From Pyrenopolyporus hunteri (taxonomy: Eukaryota; Ascomycota; Sordariomycetes; Xylariales; Hypoxylaceae): a stretch of DNA of 64,000 nucleotides. Of this stretch, positions 25,614-37,439 are shown in pieces; within the stretch, counting starts at the first letter, position 1; each line of letters starts with the position of its first letter. Location of the stretch: the NCBI GenBank assembly GCA_902806595.1, contig CADCXC010000011.1:744001-808000 (forward strand), in the 5' to 3' direction. The translations under genes were made by a program, and so were the position numbers. A model generated the notes under the pieces. The model searched no databases and was not told the origin of the DNA. It was given only the letters and a program-made list of their open reading frames with translations.

Positions 25614-26945
25614 ATGGCGGACGAAGCCAGTAGGCTAGACGGTCGCCTTGAGACACAACCGCGTCTCCCCCTTTTGTCGCGGCTTTCTCACGGAACCGCC
25701 ATCTACGCCGTCCAAGTCCTAGGCAATTTGGTCAGATGGTGTAGGCTCTGGGCCTATCCACCAGAAATTCCTCCAAACTATGTCAAGACGTACCAATGCC
25801 GGCCATCTTTGCCAATCAGGTACGGGCCGTCCTAAATAACTCAGCGCGCTGGCCGCGTCGCAATAGTACCTAGCCAGATCTGACGGGGTTATTCCCCTCC
25901 AACGTAGGGTCTTTTCCCCTAAGTCATACGACCCCAAGGCCTCTGAGACGGCTCTTCCGACCCTGTTTACCATCCACGGCGGCGGGTTTTGCATAGGATC
26001 TCCGGTCGACGACGATGACTGGAACGGCCGCTTCGCTAACATGCACAACGTGCTTGTGATCGCTCTCAACTATCGCAAAGCTCCGTTCCACCCTTTTCCG
26101 ACCGCGACTTATGACCTCGAAGCCCTGATTCTAGCCGCTTTCGACGACGAGAGCCTCCCGATAGACAAGACCCGCGTAGCGATCGGTGGCTTCTCGGCGG
26201 GAGGCAACCTGACCCTCAGCGTATGTCAATTGCCTTCAATTCGAGAGAAGGTGAAGCCCTCGGCGGCCATATCGATTTACGCCGTCGTAGACAAGAGTAT
26301 ACCTGTGGAAATCAAGGTCAGAACACGATACTACAAGCCTGGGTTCGGCGACATGCGCTCTGATCCCATCGATTTCCTCGCGAAATTATCTCCGATATTC
26401 ACGTGGAGTTATATAATCCCGGGCCTCAACCTAAAGCAACCACTGCTCTCGCCTTACTTCGCTCCCCGAGACGCTTTGCCGCCGCATATATTCGTTATCG
26501 GAGCAGAACTAGACCAACTCGCTCACGAAAGCGTACGTGACTGGTTCTTTAGCCCCCTCCCATCTTACCGCCGGAGTGACGTTCTGGGACACGCCTTAAC
26601 CCCAGATAGATTTCTTAAGTGATAACTAACTTGCTCTTATAGTGGTGCATGGCGAACAAATTAGCGGGACGGCCGGAGCCGTCGTGGTCGGATATCGTGG
26701 GTCAAGAGAAGCCAGCGCCGGAGAAGGGACAGTTGATCTTAGACGACGAGAGATTCGCGTTCGAACAGGTCGACGAGGGAGGGAAGGGCAGCGTGCGATG
26801 GCTGTTAATACCCGACCAGCTACACGGATTTGATCATTTACCGAAGAGGTGGGTTGGGGAAGAGTGTCTAAAAGATGCAAGATTGAAGCAGGCGGCCTAC
26901 CAGAAAATTGTGGGTGAATGGTTACGAGATTCTGTGTGGAAATAA
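25614..26945 (+). CDS. Alpha/beta hydrolase, HSL-type esterase
   Basis: Serine esterase/lipase of the hormone-sensitive-lipase group (alpha/beta-hydrolase-3). Exons 25614-25819, 25908-26532 and 26643-26945, introns 88 and 110 bp; 377 aa. The oxyanion motif HGGGF is at 92-96, the nucleophile Ser164 lies in GGFSAGG, the acid is probably Asp270 in GAELDQLAHES and the base His337 in PDQLHGFDHL. The first exon encodes the usual N-terminal cap helices, including a hydrophobic stretch (TAIYAVQVLGNLVRW) that may contact membranes. No clear cleavable signal, so probably cytosolic or membrane-associated. Its position next to an ABCC pump and a P450 suggests a detoxification or tailoring context (inference). 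Confidence 0.93.
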
Positions 26946-27379
26946 GGAATTGAACTCGGGTGAGAATTCAAGAGTCAACCACTTTTAATCTCCATCCTCG
27001 GCTCACGGCAGGGTCAACGTAATATATCTGCTTGCACCTTCACGACCGCCCAAGTTCCGAATGGTCGGATCACTTACTCCTTTTTTCCACACCATAACTC
27101 GTATGGGTCCCCTAATCTTACAGTCCATGTAGGTATTTTACCAATGCTCTTAGTGGGGCTCCATACCAGAACATCCAAGTTTGTCATATTGATGAACTAT
27201 TATCGCCCATGTCGTCTAACCGACGCCTATCCTCACGAATTCTATCAAGTACCATAGGTATAACCTTCAAGAGCCTTCTAGTGTCTATGGGTATCGTATA
27301 CCGCACGCCTAGCCTCGCCATGACAATACAACCAACCTAAGAGCAACGGCAGAGATAGTTTCAAACACAAGTAACCTGT
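26946..27379. other. Intergenic between convergent esterase and P450 genes
   Basis: About 430 bp holding the 3' ends/terminators of both genes; nothing else seen. Confidence 0.55.
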
Positions 27380-29410
27380 TCACGCGGCAGTGTTCGACGC
27401 CAGATGCATCCGGACCTTGACACCGTTGCCCGGAGTCAGCACCGTCATCCACGCCCGTTTTGCATTGTTGTTTCCAGGGGATGGTTCTATCCCGTCGTAG
27501 TGCATGACAAACCTTGCGATAGCGTACGAAACTTGGCCCATCGAGTAACCCTCTATACAGAAATATATTAGTTTCTCATCTTTGAAGGGGGGGAGAATCA
27601 AATGCTCCATAGTATAGGGTGTAGTACTCACGGCCAATACAAACTTGAGGTCCTCCACTAAAAGGTGTGAAATCCCAGCCCTTCCTCCTCCCTCCCCACC
27701 GCTCTGGGCGGTATTCGTCAGCGTCTTCCCCCCAGATGTCCTTCCTCCGGTGCGTGTAGTACGTCCCAAGCTGTACTCTGGCTCCTTTCCGGACCGCAAC
27801 AGGGCCCTTGCCATCGGGTCCACCTCCCACAGGGAGAACGGTATCCCTGACAGCCACGCGGAGATTCAGGGGCCCGGCTGGGAAGAGGCGCAGGGTTTCC
27901 TGGATGACCCACTGGAGATACTCGCAGCTCTTCAGCGCCTCCAGTGTGAACGGCTCGAGCCTGTTCTCTTCGGTGCCGAATTTCTCGATGACTGCTTCTC
28001 GGAGTTTTCGGTATATGTCGGGGTTCGCGCCGAGCATGCTGAATGTCCAACCCAGGGCGGCTGCCGAGGTGTCCATCCCCGCGATGAGGAGGTGCATCGT
28101 CTGGTCGACCATGCCGCTTTGCGACACCCCTTGGGCCTTCATTTCTTCGATTAGATTTGAGTGTACCGAGTCTCTTTTCTCAGCCGCGTCCCGCCCTGCT
28201 GATTGACTAAGAATTTCGGTGATGTACGCATCGACCGTGCCATGAAGCTCTCGGCATACTCTTCGGTACTCAAGACTGTCGACCATCCAATACATATTAG
28301 ACAGTTTCATCCGGTGTCCTACGTAATTCCCCGCCACAAGGAACTTCTCGTCGAATCCATCGAGTAACGACTTGGTGTGCGTTTCGGCGGGGATCTTTCC
28401 AGCGCGTACCAGTGCCGCCGTCTGCGTCTCCGCAGATGAGCCGAAGAGGAATTGCGTCGCGGTGTCCATCGTTAGTCGGTAAACATGGTCCTGTTCCGCT
28501 GTGAGCCTTATTTCTAAACGATAATTCGGTAAATACTGACCATAAGATCAATGTCATCCGTCCAGCCATTTGTTTTTGGTTCACCTAGTGCCTTGAAGAC
28601 CAGTTCCATATGTCTTTCGCTGTTAGCAATATTGTCATCAATGTTCTTTCGTGTAAACTGCGGTTTGAGAATATTTCGCCAATGAGCCCATACTGGTCTA
28701 GAATAGTGATTCCCGTTAGCAAGATACTTCCGGTATGTCGTATCTACATATCTCGGCTTACCCATCCGTGGTGAAGATCCCGGGCCCGAGCAACGGCTCT
28801 GCAGCCAGGGTTCGGATATCGGGGCGCTTGTAATCGTTGAAGCGGGTAGCAAGGACAGCCTTGAAGTTCTCGGGCTCCACCGTGTTTATTCCCTTCTGGG
28901 TCTTGAAGAAACCTGACACGATAGCGTGTGTGTTGCCATATTTAGCATACTTCCGCTGAAAGTGGCCCTCGAATAGGTCACCAGCCATAGACTAAGAGAT
29001 ATCGTCAGCCTCCTGTTTTAGGGAATGACTGGGAGCAGTGGGACCCGATTCAAGGACAAATATCGGGACTTTTCGATATAACTCGAGCGAGAATCCGTGA
29101 ATGATAGACAGTGGGTTCGGGAGGGGCTTATGATCATCCTACTTACCGCCTTGTAGACCTCGTACTTACGCCCAATACTCCAGGGCAAGGGGAAAGGATT
29201 TGCGGCTTTAGGAACCGATAAACACCCATTGTTCTTCTCGAAACGACTGAACATATAGTTGCGAAACAGCGTGGTTGCGATTCTGTTGGCAAGGATGAGG
29301 GCGAAGGCGATCAGACACCACTTGCCTGCTCGCCGCCAGGTTTCGTCCGCGATGGTGTTTACTAGAGGTAGGTCCCTGGAATCCAGGGTTATATCCAATG
29401 AAGAGTTCAT
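27380..29410 (-). CDS. Cytochrome P450, CYP52-like
   Basis: Heme monooxygenase anchored in the ER, resembling fungal CYP52-type fatty-acid/alkane hydroxylases. Five exons: 29410-29147, 28991-28762, 28697-28541, 28490-27632 and 27552-27380; 560 aa. An N-terminal hydrophobic helix (WCLIAFALILANRIATTLF) is the membrane anchor. The I-helix oxygen motif AGMDTS is at 354-359, ExxR (ETLR) at 415-418, EYRPERW is the PERF-like element and the heme loop FTPFSGGPQVCIG has Cys501. The last join (C|AG) recreates CIGQGYSMGQVSYAIARF. Splice choices are all GT-AG; GTCAGT is used once. CYP52-like substrate choice is a guess from overall look (for example WAHWRNILKPQFTR in the C-helix). Confidence 0.93.
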
Positions 29411-31580
29411 TGCATCAGAGTGTTACGCTCTGTACTATATGAACTAAAAGTATTGAGCCAGTGGTGGCAGTTATAGACATGAACCACCAATAATCCTCGC
29501 GCCGGAGACATTCGAACCTTTTATATAGTAGCTATAGTGACCAAGTTATTTTTGGAATTGGATCTGAACCTCTCTCGCTTGCTTGAAGTGGGCAGATTAT
29601 CTTGGTCTGTGTGTGTGAGTTGCTTCGTGTCAAGTTGGACCTTTCGTCTTTCAGCCATTGTCATGAGTCCAGGCTGAACCAACTTCGCGGTACTGTAGAG
29701 CCCTTCCCATGTTTCTTGAAACCCCACCACGCATCGAGAACCAGAAGTAAAGCGCAATAGCCACCTAACCAACCTAACATACGCCTTATGGCAAGGAGCA
29801 GATGATGGACACATTCCAATTAAGCGACAAGGATTTCTCGAGAGATTTTTTCCAGATAATTACTATTTACCAGTTATTTTATTGGCCAAAAAAGAACTTT
29901 ATGAAGAACATCAGGAATTCCGGCATTAGGGGGATTGACCCACTACAGTGGTCAGAGTTCAGATGGGTCTCGAACAACTGCTTAAGTGACCAAAACCAAC
30001 ACGCCCAATGAAACTTGGAAAATAATTAAACTACTAAGATAAATGCGCAAGCGTGTTCTTATTTTATACATTCGTGTAGGTCAAGCCAGAAAGTAGGATA
30101 CTTCGAAGCAAAACCCTTTGGCTGTGACGCCAAAAGCAAGCGGCATGTATTCACGAAAATGTTGATATTTACTAAGTACGAGATTTTGGGATAACAGCGG
30201 GCCCCGGCACATTCCATCCATAATAATACTTGTTATTCAGAAAACACGGCCAAAGCTGAGGACTGCATCCTTTTCAATATTAATTTCCTCCAGGTGAAGT
30301 GCAAATTGTGAAGGGGGATGGATACCAACTCAGTCAGCCGAGTTCGCACATAGCGAGGGACTTCAACATGGGTCATTTTCAGCTCGGATTTACACTGGGG
30401 CCCCTGGGGGAGCTTGTTTCGATAGTTTCCCACACGCTGGTATCGACCATGGAAGCATGTTGGTTCCATGATCGGAGAGTTGACATTATTTCACATGTTA
30501 TAGGTAATCTTCCTCTGCCCTACACCGGTAGGACGGAACCGCATATCCTCCCAAATTTGGCTTCCCAATAGCCCGGGGTACGTTACAATACCCGGCAAGA
30601 CGAAGTTCAAGCAACCAACTTACTTCTCTATTAATATCTATGGCTGTAATGCATAACAGGCTGCAAAGCGCCACCTAGAGTTATGGCATAGCGAAGCTCA
30701 GCCTCAATGATGGCGAGTTATAAGGCGCCAGAGATAAATCTAAAGGGGCGGCCCCTCCGTCCACGTGTTAGTGCTTAAAAGTGGAGTTTTAGAGATTGTC
30801 CTCCCCCCTAATTCGTAGTAAATTTCTATGTAATCAAGACTGATTACGGATTCAAGAGAAGCCTCAGAATATGAGGTTTGCTAAGAGGAAGGATAGATAA
30901 TTAAAATAGCTTCAATATTGTATCTGAAGTATTTTTTATTACTTGATGTGGCTTAAGCGCGTCTAGAAGCGATCTACAACACGGTGAAATACGGGGCAGA
31001 CTGAGGAAGTACGATCTTAGGCGGTAAGTACTAAACCCATGAAATGGAGTTGTATAACAGATGAACGTCGATCAATGCAGTTCGAATGCTAACAGACAGA
31101 CCCTAGCAGACAGCACTGATCATTCATTGAAGACCCATATACTTACACGAGGGATATATCTGCTCCCTGTCAATCTGGTACCTGCCTATGTATTCCTATA
31201 CGATCCGAACGTAGCTACGACTATAAGGAAATTAATAGCCTTTAGGCCCACACCCGGTGCCGAAGGGACCCAAGTTAATAAACCTAATTGGACGGAATTA
31301 ACCTCAGAGTCTAACAACTAAGGGGATTAGAGGCGTAGTGACGAAGCGTGGCATATAGTCAGCCATAGACAACTACCAACATGACTACTCCTCTAGAAGA
31401 TAGAAGGTCGGTTTGCTAATTAAAACCATACGTCAATAATACATATATTGAAGGGAACTGGACTTTACCTAGAGGATTAAAAGAGCCTAAAGTATAAATA
31501 TAATAGTTAGACGGAGAGCTCGACCCAAGAATATAGAAAGGCAGGGTTTAACCCTAGATGAAGGAAAAGGGGGGAGGTAT

Positions 31581-31603
31581 AACTCGCGATCGAGTCGCGA
31601 GTT
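31581..31603. repeat. Hairpin AACTCGCGA / TCGCGAGTT
   Basis: Perfect 9-bp arms with a 5-base loop in AT-rich DNA. Confidence 0.65.
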
Positions 31604-32283
31604 TCTTCAAAAGTTCAATTACATGAACAATGTATAATAGGTAATAGCCCTTACCCTATCCCGCTTTTCCGTCTATCGGTACCCTGACGCGAGGTCTTTA
31701 TAAAGACTATGGCTACTTGTTTATATATGCTTACATTGAACCGTACTCCGATTTATATGAGAAGCACCGTATTCCTCGGATGAAGTTGCCGAGCATAACT
31801 CCTCCCACCCGAGAAGTGTAACCACAGTATAGCGGTGAGCTAAGTCGTGTTACCATTCATTCAGAAAATCATCCGCCACTTTTAACGCTCACTCTCTAAC
31901 GTTACTCACCTCGTGATGCGATAGCTTACCATCATGCCTCATATCTACTTACCTAGGTAAGTACGAAATTTCCGAAGCCCTCCACGGACGATTTCGAACA
32001 CGTTTTCAACACAACATAATAGTTCATAAACAGAAACGAAAATTCTCTTTTTTTAATTTGATTTCCTCCATAGATACATAAGCATGTGGCGTAACTTGGC
32101 GTCTAGGCACCTACCTGAAGACCTCGGACGTATCCGAATCTTCCACAACAAGTAGGAAATTTGAACGAAGTAAAAATACCAGTCTAACTATTGAGACAGC
32201 TCTTAACTGACTTCAAGCCTAATTATATAGAATTGGTGAAATCGCCGGAATACGAGCCTTGAATGAATAAGAATGGTGATAAT

Positions 32284-32302
32284 AAGCGGCCGGGCGCCGC
32301 TT
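32284..32302. repeat. Hairpin AAGCGGC / GCCGCTT
   Basis: Perfect 7-bp GC-rich arms with a 5-base loop. Confidence 0.55.
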
Positions 32303-33010
32303 TAGGGCGGTCTATAGGGCGAATTAACAGTAGACGACAGTTGATGGGTTGTCGGGAGATTCAGGACGGAATATCTTAAGTAGGTAATAGTCTTTAAGTC
32401 AGTCTTATAAACCAGTGTCTGTGATACGCGATGTCTGGATTCTTATCGCATCCTCAAGCGCCCTTCAGCAGCCTGCGGTCCGCTTGGCTTGGTCACGAGC
32501 GCGCCTCCACGTCGGACAGAGAAACCCCCACGTGCCTTCTTGACATCTCTATAAATGCAGTGTAATACAGTTGGAAATTAAATGCGTAATTTATGATTTC
32601 CTATCACTCAATTCGTAGTCCAGTATCTCGGCGTGGTAGGCCGACTGGGGTCTCGGCGAATAGGATCTCGGCTCGCGACAACGTGCTCTCTGACTTAGCG
32701 GCGCCGTACCGGGGTAGCTGAGTAGTACGCAGAGCACAACATCGCGACCTCCCTAGTTCGGAGTTCGTCTTGCTTATTTACATATAAAATCAACCTCGTG
32801 GGTCTCGCGCCGTGGGCCGATGGCTAAGCTGCAGCCCTAGCAGCCTGCCGTATAGGTTGCAAGCCTTAATCGCATCCTAGCTACAAATGGCAGCTGAGAT
32901 TTAGTTGTAGGCCTTATATAAATATCTATCAATTTATATGTTCGTGCTAATTACTCGATCCCTATCTTTGAACTGCCGTGGTCCATATCCTCAGATTTCA
33001 ACTCTCTGAC

Positions 33011-34974
33011 ATGAATGTACTCTTCGTAGCAGTTTTGTTGGCTACCGACGCCTATGGCGCCACCGTACAGCGCCGACCATACGCTGGCGAGCCGTCGGTA
33101 GTAAACAAGACGACTTGTAATGGTATACGTTATGAATATCAGGAATTGGCTGGTTATGGATACGTTGTCTCCGATGTGGTTGATAAGTTCGGGGACACGC
33201 TTGGCGGATTAGGCTCGTCCATACACCTAGAAGCGGGCGCATGGAAGAAGCTCGATAATGGGAGCTATTCAGGCGTGCTATGGTCGTTACCTGATCGAGG
33301 ATGGTAAGGACGCTCCTAAATATCTGGTATTTCCTTTTTTTTGGCAGTGGACTGCTTCCTCGTACCTGCGCCGACATTAGACATGAATTCTAATTACTGC
33401 ATCTAGGAACACGCAAGGGACGCTTAATTTCAACCCCCGCGTCCACAAATTCAGTATCATCTTCACTCCAAGACCTGAGGCAACGGTGGATGATCCCTCC
33501 GGCCCAAACTTATACTTCACATATCTGGACACGATACTCTTCTCCGGACCTGATGGGACACCTTGTACGGGACTAGACGCCGACGCAACAGGGAGTCTCT
33601 CGTTCACCGGCTTTCCCGATCTTCCTGTAGCCACGTACGCGGGCGACGGGTTTGGCGGAGAAGGACCGGGTGGTAAGCGTATTCCTGTTGATGCTGAAGG
33701 ACTCTACGTGAACGAGGACCTAAGCTTTTGGGTGTCTGATGAATATGGTCCTTATATTTGTAAGTGACGTTGGCCATAGCATGAGGTGAGAACGAGGGGA
33801 TGGTCCGCTAATGAGAGAGGGTAGACCTCTTCGGCCCTGACGGCAAGATGCTCAGTGCGATTCGTCCTAACGACGCAATTGTGCCCAGGCGTAACGGGGA
33901 AACGTCGTTCTCTGCCAATAGCCCACCGCATTATATCAATGACGGCGAAGGCGACGACGTGGATCCCGCGGATCCGGATAGTGGCCGAGACAATAACCAT
34001 GGTGAGCTCATTCATAATCAACCTGATTTAGAATATCTGATTAAGTACCCCGGAATCTAGGGTTCGAGGGTCTTACTGTTTCAGATGAAGGAAAGTCACT
34101 ATGGGTACTTCTGCAAGCTGCTGCTGTCCAAGAGGGTGTGAGTACAACGTTTCGTTAGGTCTAAGCCTAGGAAATGAATGACCCGAAATGGCATCCTGGG
34201 GGCACGTGGTGGTGGAAGCTAAAGGCTACTTTTAGGGATTGAAGAAGCAAACTCAGCGATATACTCGCTTTCTTAGGTACTCCGTGTCGAATCGTCTCAA
34301 TCCCATCTACGTAGGGGAGTGGGTCGTGCCCTTGCCACTCTACAACGATCCCACGGCGAAGAAGTCGAAGAACCCCAAGGTCGCAGCGCAGTCTGAGATA
34401 CATGCTCTTGAGAATGGGCAATTCTTCGTCCTGTCTAGGGACTCTAGCGCCGGCCACGGCACCGAAACCTCACTCTCCGTCTACCGTCAGATCGACATCT
34501 TCGATATTTCGGGCGCGACGGATATTAAGGCCGCTGGGGATTATGACTGCGAGGACTGCAATGTCGCAAAGTCTAAGAGCGGAGAACTCAAGAAGAAGAT
34601 CACGCCGGCGATATACTGCAGCTTTCTTGACTTCAATGTCAATGCGCAATTGAACCGTTTCGGAGTCCATAATGGTGGTGATCAGGATCAATATCTGCTG
34701 GTTAGTCATATCCTATTACTTGTAGATCCCGATTTGGACGCCAGATGCGGTTAACTAACATGCCGATGCGCAGAATGAGAAATGGGAGTCTATCGGGAGG
34801 GTCCCGGTCGATCCTAACGTCTCGAACGGAGAATTCTATCTCTTCAGCCTCAGCGATAACGACTTCATTACTCAGAAGGGGCACATGAATGGAGGCCAGT
34901 TTCCTTATTCCGATAAAAGCGGCTACAACCTCGATAGCCAGGCTTTGGTATTCAGGATACGAATTTCGGCCTGA
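33011..34974 (+). CDS. Secreted esterase-like phytase-domain protein
   Basis: Secreted protein with the esterase-like-activity-of-phytase domain (Pfam PF13449 type, beta-propeller-like). Six exons: 33011-33303, 33407-33759, 33825-34001, 34061-34137, 34236-34700 and 34774-34974; 521 aa. The start gives a signal peptide (MNVLFVAVLLATDAYG) followed by the mature chain. Family signs: GLGSSIHL, SLPDRGWNTQGTLNFNPR, the repeated acidic motif VDAEGLYVNEDLSFWVSDEYGPY, and GFEGLTVSDEGKSLWVLLQA, in which Glu/Asp-Gly-Leu turns recur as expected. FVLSRDSSAGHG and the CEDCNV pair (possible disulfide) follow. Introns are all short GT-AG. Real phytase activity is not established for this family; extracellular phosphoesterase or lactonase-like roles are possible. 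Confidence 0.9.
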
Positions 34975-35460
34975 TAGGGAAACAGAAATGGCCACCGGTA
35001 GCAGCATTAGATGTACATAATATGAATAGAATCAAACCCGACAGGCTATATGGCCACCTAAATAGACCACGGCCGTTATGTTGGGTTTCGAGATAGTGCC
35101 GAGGGTTCACGACTGAGAATTGGAAGGCCTATCAGCGAATCAGTAGACTCTGCATGCCATGACAGAAACGGAATACGGGGCATAGAAAACCCCTGACTAG
35201 AACGAAGTAGGGCCTTGGTTGGGCAGCAGAAATTACGTGTTTGTCCACAAAATACGACCCAGCGGCTAGAGTTGCAGAGTTAAGCGAAAAGTGATGGATC
35301 ATAACTCAGCTATTCGCATATAGTTGATCTCAGGTTGCGAAGGGGGGGATTGTAAAACTGTACCAAGATAATAACGAACGTTGAAAGGTAGTTGAAAAGA
35401 GAAGGGAAGAATCAAATGGGCAGAAATTGCGAAGTCGAGATTGACGAGGCCTGAGCGGTA

Positions 35461-35499
35461 CTTAGGTACCCAGGCACTAGGGGCTGCTAGGTACCTAAG
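35461..35499. repeat. TAGGTACC-family inverted repeat
   Basis: Perfect 10-bp arms CTTAGGTACC and GGTACCTAAG separated by 19 bases. Confidence 0.75.
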
Positions 35500-36300
35500 T
35501 ACCTAAATGGAAATTCGCTGGAAGCACTGACCACATTCGGTCTTCGAAAACGAGGGCGGGAGGCCCCTTCGAAAGCTTGATGAGTTAGGCGACGTCATTA
35601 TGCATCACGGCTCAGCTTCAACGCCGTAAAAGTCGAAGTTTTAAGATGCCCCACATCCCTTGCGACATAAAATTCTAGATCTTGTTACAGTTCCCTTCCC
35701 AGTCCCATCGAAAAGCTGCCAGCGGTAAGAGTACACTATTGGGAATACATACATCATTGCTCCCCTACTTTTCCGACCTTTGTAATTTTTTATTTGATAT
35801 CTTTGATATCTTCGAAATTCACTGGGTATTTGGCTTAGTCACCAGGGATATTCGGCATGTGTCGCATTGGCGGGTCCCTGCGGTAGATAGGCTGTTAATG
35901 CACCATTGTACATATGCACCTACGATGAACGGCCCTTCATTGGTGTTGCTTTGGATAGACCGACCATAGTTGACGTTGATAAAATGCAACTTTGATGAAG
36001 TTTGTCGTTGCACAGCTGATAGACCCGCAAGTGAATCCATGGGCGGTGGATGATTGAGACCCTCCATTTTGATAAACGCGTAACCGAAAGCTGCCCAATT
36101 CCTATATACACGTATGTAGTTGCTGCCAAGGGTTGAAGAAAGGTACAGGGCTCGGTACAAGATCATGGGCTCTGGAAATGTATTGAGTTTTGTTTGTTGC
36201 TGTTAGTGAGCTATCATGAAGCATTTTAAGACAACGACGTCAATGGTTGGTAGTATGTGCTCGAGCCCAGATAAGAGGAATATAGGTACGATACATGTTA

Positions 36301-36352
36301 TATACCTACCTAGGTACGTACCTATATAGGTAGGTACCTACCGACCTACCTA
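36301..36352. repeat. TAGGTACC-family palindromic cluster
   Basis: Overlapping CCTAGGTA, ACGTACCTATATAGG and GGTAGGTACCTACC units over about 50 bp. Confidence 0.7.
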
Positions 36353-37439
36353 TGACTGAATTTAAAGCGACATACAGGGAAAAAAATGAAAAGAAAATAA
36401 TAAGAGACTAAGGTAACCACCAATCTCACGTGGGCCTACAAATATTTCTCAACCTTAATAGTCTAAAATTGAAAGGGGTATGTAACATAGTGCGTACCTC
36501 CCTATTTTACGGATGGGGAATATATATGATAGAAGCTTCGATATCGCACTAACACACTCTAGCAGTCACGCCTTCTAACCCTCGGTCATATGATGGGCCC
36601 CGGGATTTCCTCTCGGCGTTCTTTAACAGGTGGGGTCCTTTGGGTTACCACTTAGTGGCTGTTCAAAAGGTACGGGGTTTCACGTAGCGCTAGCAGGTGG
36701 GCGGGCTATGCCATCACCAGTTCACTGATGTAATGATCACTCTTAAGAACCCGGGTTGCCCCTCCATATCTTCGAACTCAATTCCAGGTTTCAGGTACTT
36801 GTCGTCACTCTCGACCTTAACTTCTTCAACCTTTTTTCCCCCTTCATCTCCCTCGAGTCTTTTCTTAGAGCTAAATTTGCTATTCTTCATTTTCCTTTCG
36901 CCAGGATCGTGTCCGTTCTCAACTGGCGATACCTACGCATCCCTGTCGAGTCTTATTACCTTACCTAAGGCGTGTACCACATACATACCACACATACACT
37001 TCCGCTTGGGCGGGGATCACGTCGCTCTTGGGCTGCTGATCAGGTTCATCGGCCAGTCCGCGACACGACAAGCAAAGTCGCATTAAGGTCACGCGTGACA
37101 AGAGCGTGCGAAAACTGAGGACGAAAACAAAAGCGCGATTAATTTTGCTATTGCTGAGCGCAGTGCAGCTATTAGTCCTCTTCACGAAAAGCCTCTCCGC
37201 AGATTTTGAGGAACAGTCGAGATAATACGTCGGCGATTCCCGTGCTGCTTGCTCCCCGCTACCATCGCTGGCGTCATAATTGAAGCCTGCGACGACGCTA
37301 ACCGCTACCTGATATTGCCAAGCTGTTAACACCTAACATCATTTTTCTCCATTTACCCGCTCAACCAATTCGAAGTTATCGCGGAGCATTCCCCGACTAT
37401 TCCTTCTAAACACAACCCTCCCATTCCAACCAATCCACG

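Larger units (their letters stand above)
29411..33010. other. Gene-poor, AT-rich intergenic stretch
   Basis: About 3.6 kb without a supportable gene. Short ORFs (for example 31061-31321) have no recognised domain. Small perfect hairpins occur at 31581-31603 and 32284-32302. Much of it (30600-32250) is A+T-rich, consistent with decayed or RIP-mutated repeats, although no transposon protein remnant could be identified. Confidence 0.5.
34975..37439. other. Intergenic with palindromic repeats
   Basis: About 2.5 kb without a convincing gene. It contains TAGGTACC inverted repeats at 35461-35499 (10-bp arms CTTAGGTACC/GGTACCTAAG) and a dense cluster at 36301-36352. The final 700 bp are CT-rich and probably the promoter/leader of the DUF8035 gene; the ORF within it (36697-37086) is a pyrimidine-tract artefact. 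Confidence 0.55.

Noticed and set aside
29500..29600. TTCGAACC-like T-loop suggesting a tRNA
   Set aside because: No matching acceptor, D or anticodon stems could be folded around it.
36697..37086. 129-codon Ser/Leu/Phe-rich frame
   Set aside because: A pyrimidine-rich leader/promoter tract produces it; no homology.
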